NCBI GenBank assembly: GCA_934617135.1
Contig: CAKTUC010000065.1
Location: 1-6,516 of the forward strand
Length of the DNA stretch: 6,516 nucleotides
Origin: an uncultured Collinsella sp.
Lineage (GTDB): Bacteria; Actinomycetota; Coriobacteriia; Coriobacteriales; Coriobacteriaceae
Reading direction: 5' to 3'
Position 1 is the stretch's first letter. The number at the start of each line of letters is the position of its first letter. Position numbers and translations under genes: made by a program. A model generated the notes under the pieces. The model was not told the origin of the DNA, made no database searches, and saw only the letters and a program-made list of their open reading frames with translations. Positions 6,265-6,516 of the stretch are shown one piece after another.

Positions 6265-6293
6265 CATATAATTGTTTATACAAAACTTGTCAA
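6265..6293 (-). promoter_or_regulatory. Promoter-like sequence facing the terminator
   Basis: On the minus strand a perfect -35 TTGACA (6288-6293) is separated by 17 bases from TATATG (6265-6270). Operator D fills the spacer. Transcription would start near 6258 and run straight into the bidirectional terminator at 6203-6249. On the plus strand the same DNA holds a TATAAT (6267-6272) without a good -35. In AT-rich DNA such matches can be chance. Confidence 0.3.
6272..6283. promoter_or_regulatory. Candidate TreR-type operator D
   Basis: TTGTTTATACAA has perfect TTGT/ACAA arms and contains GTTTATAC, a full match to GT-N-TA-N-AC. It differs at one base from TTGTATATACAA, the Bacillus TreR operator as I recall it. 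It lies 75 bp, about seven helical turns, upstream of operator C, so two bound dimers could face the same side and loop. Confidence 0.55.
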
Positions 6294-6343
6294 GCATTAA
6301 ATTGAAATTACCGTTCACCGAGGTTTTTCTACCGCTCTGGTAA

Positions 6344-6361
6344 TAGTTGTTCAAACAACTA
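6344..6361. promoter_or_regulatory. Candidate TreR-type operator C
   Basis: TAGTTGTTCAAACAACTA is a perfect inverted repeat with 8-bp arms around a CA centre. Its core TTGTTCAAACAA (6347-6358) has the TTGT-N4-ACAA form and shares ten bases with operator B. It overlaps the -35 region of the promoter for the Tat-signal gene. It is the best-formed of the four sites. Confidence 0.65.
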
Positions 6362-6378
6362 GCGAAATAGCGTATTGT
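6350..6378 (+). promoter_or_regulatory. Candidate promoter of the Tat-signal gene
   Basis: TTCAAA (6350-6355) and TATTGT (6373-6378) are 17 bases apart, each matching four of six consensus bases. The same TATTGT box follows operator B upstream of the regulator gene. The -35 lies inside operator C, so repressor and RNA polymerase would exclude each other. Confidence 0.5.
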
Positions 6379-6384
6379 ACGAAT

Positions 6385-6466
6385 TAGCAAAAGGGGCTAA
6401 GTCCCCAAGCCAATCTCCGAAGGCGGCGGCAAAGGGTGTCGCCACGGTGTGAAAGGGTGGATTGTA
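6385..6466 (+). promoter_or_regulatory. Structured leader of the Tat-signal gene
   Basis: About 82 bases lie between the predicted start point and the ATG. The leader holds GGGG-CTAAGT-CCCC (6393-6406) and a 6-bp hairpin GGCGGC/GTCGCC (6425-6443). CAATC (6411-6415) can pair with GATTG (6460-6464), just after the Shine-Dalgarno AAAGGGTGG (6452-6460). I recognise no known riboswitch family. Confidence 0.35.
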
Positions 6467-6516
6467 ATGAAGAACGAAATGAGCAGAAGGCAGTTCCTGG
6501 GCTTCGCTGGTTCCGC
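6467..6516 (+). CDS. Tat-exported protein, N-terminus only
   Basis: Only the first 16 codons are present before the window ends. They read MKNEMSRRQFLGFAGS, a twin-arginine signal with SRRQFLG and the beginning of a hydrophobic stretch, so the protein is exported folded or anchored outside. The start has AAAGGGTGG six bases upstream. In Coriobacteriia this kind of leader is common on sugar-binding lipoproteins of ABC transporters and on redox enzymes; the mature protein is not visible so neither can be chosen. The TreR-type operators before it favour a role in sugar use (inference). A second Met at codon 5 could also serve as a start, but its spacing to the Shine-Dalgarno is worse. Confidence 0.75.
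   Translation, partial: MKNEMSRRQFLGFAGS

Overview
The window looks like chromosomal DNA from a high-GC Gram-positive gut actinobacterium, most likely class Coriobacteriia and probably Collinsella or a close relative. The reasons are the GC-rich coding bias, a protein with the domain order of actinobacterial CwlM, a Tat-signal protein, and a PTS/TreR-type sugar locus next to AT-richer control regions. The taxon is inferred from composition and gene content; no marker gene is present.

Left part (1-537): no protein gene can be supported in the first 462 bases. This stretch holds stacked inverted repeats. Two related 32-base hairpins (181-212 and 422-453) share the loop GTTATG and flank a 54-bp near-perfect palindrome (223-276) and a GC-rich hairpin-filled segment. 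The second hairpin also serves as terminator for a tRNA-Gln(UUG) gene on the minus strand (463-537).

Middle (575-5216), all on the minus strand: a CwlM-like protein with two peptidoglycan-binding domains and a C-terminal part that lacks amidase metal ligands; a trans-polyprenyl diphosphate synthase; and a large phosphotransferase permease of the alpha-glucoside type (EIIC-EIIB) fused at its C-terminus to a complete HAD phosphatase domain. The first two fit cell-envelope and isoprenoid housekeeping; the third is a sugar uptake gene.

Right part (5217-6516): a divergent control region separates the permease from a plus-strand TreR-type GntR/UTRA regulator (5441-6160). The regulator gene ends in a strong 21-bp-stem terminator. 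Beyond it, an AT-rich control region leads into the first 16 codons of a Tat-exported protein cut off by the window edge. Four copies of a TTGTTYAWAC-type element lie at or near the candidate promoters of the permease, the regulator and the Tat gene. They fit the HutC-subfamily pattern GT-N-TA-N-AC and the TTGT-N4-ACAA form I recall for Bacillus TreR operators.

Working model (inference): the regulator senses a phosphorylated alpha-glucoside brought in by the permease, represses itself, the permease and the exported protein, and the HAD domain removes phosphate from the imported sugar or a related metabolite at the membrane. No phospho-glucosidase gene lies within the window.
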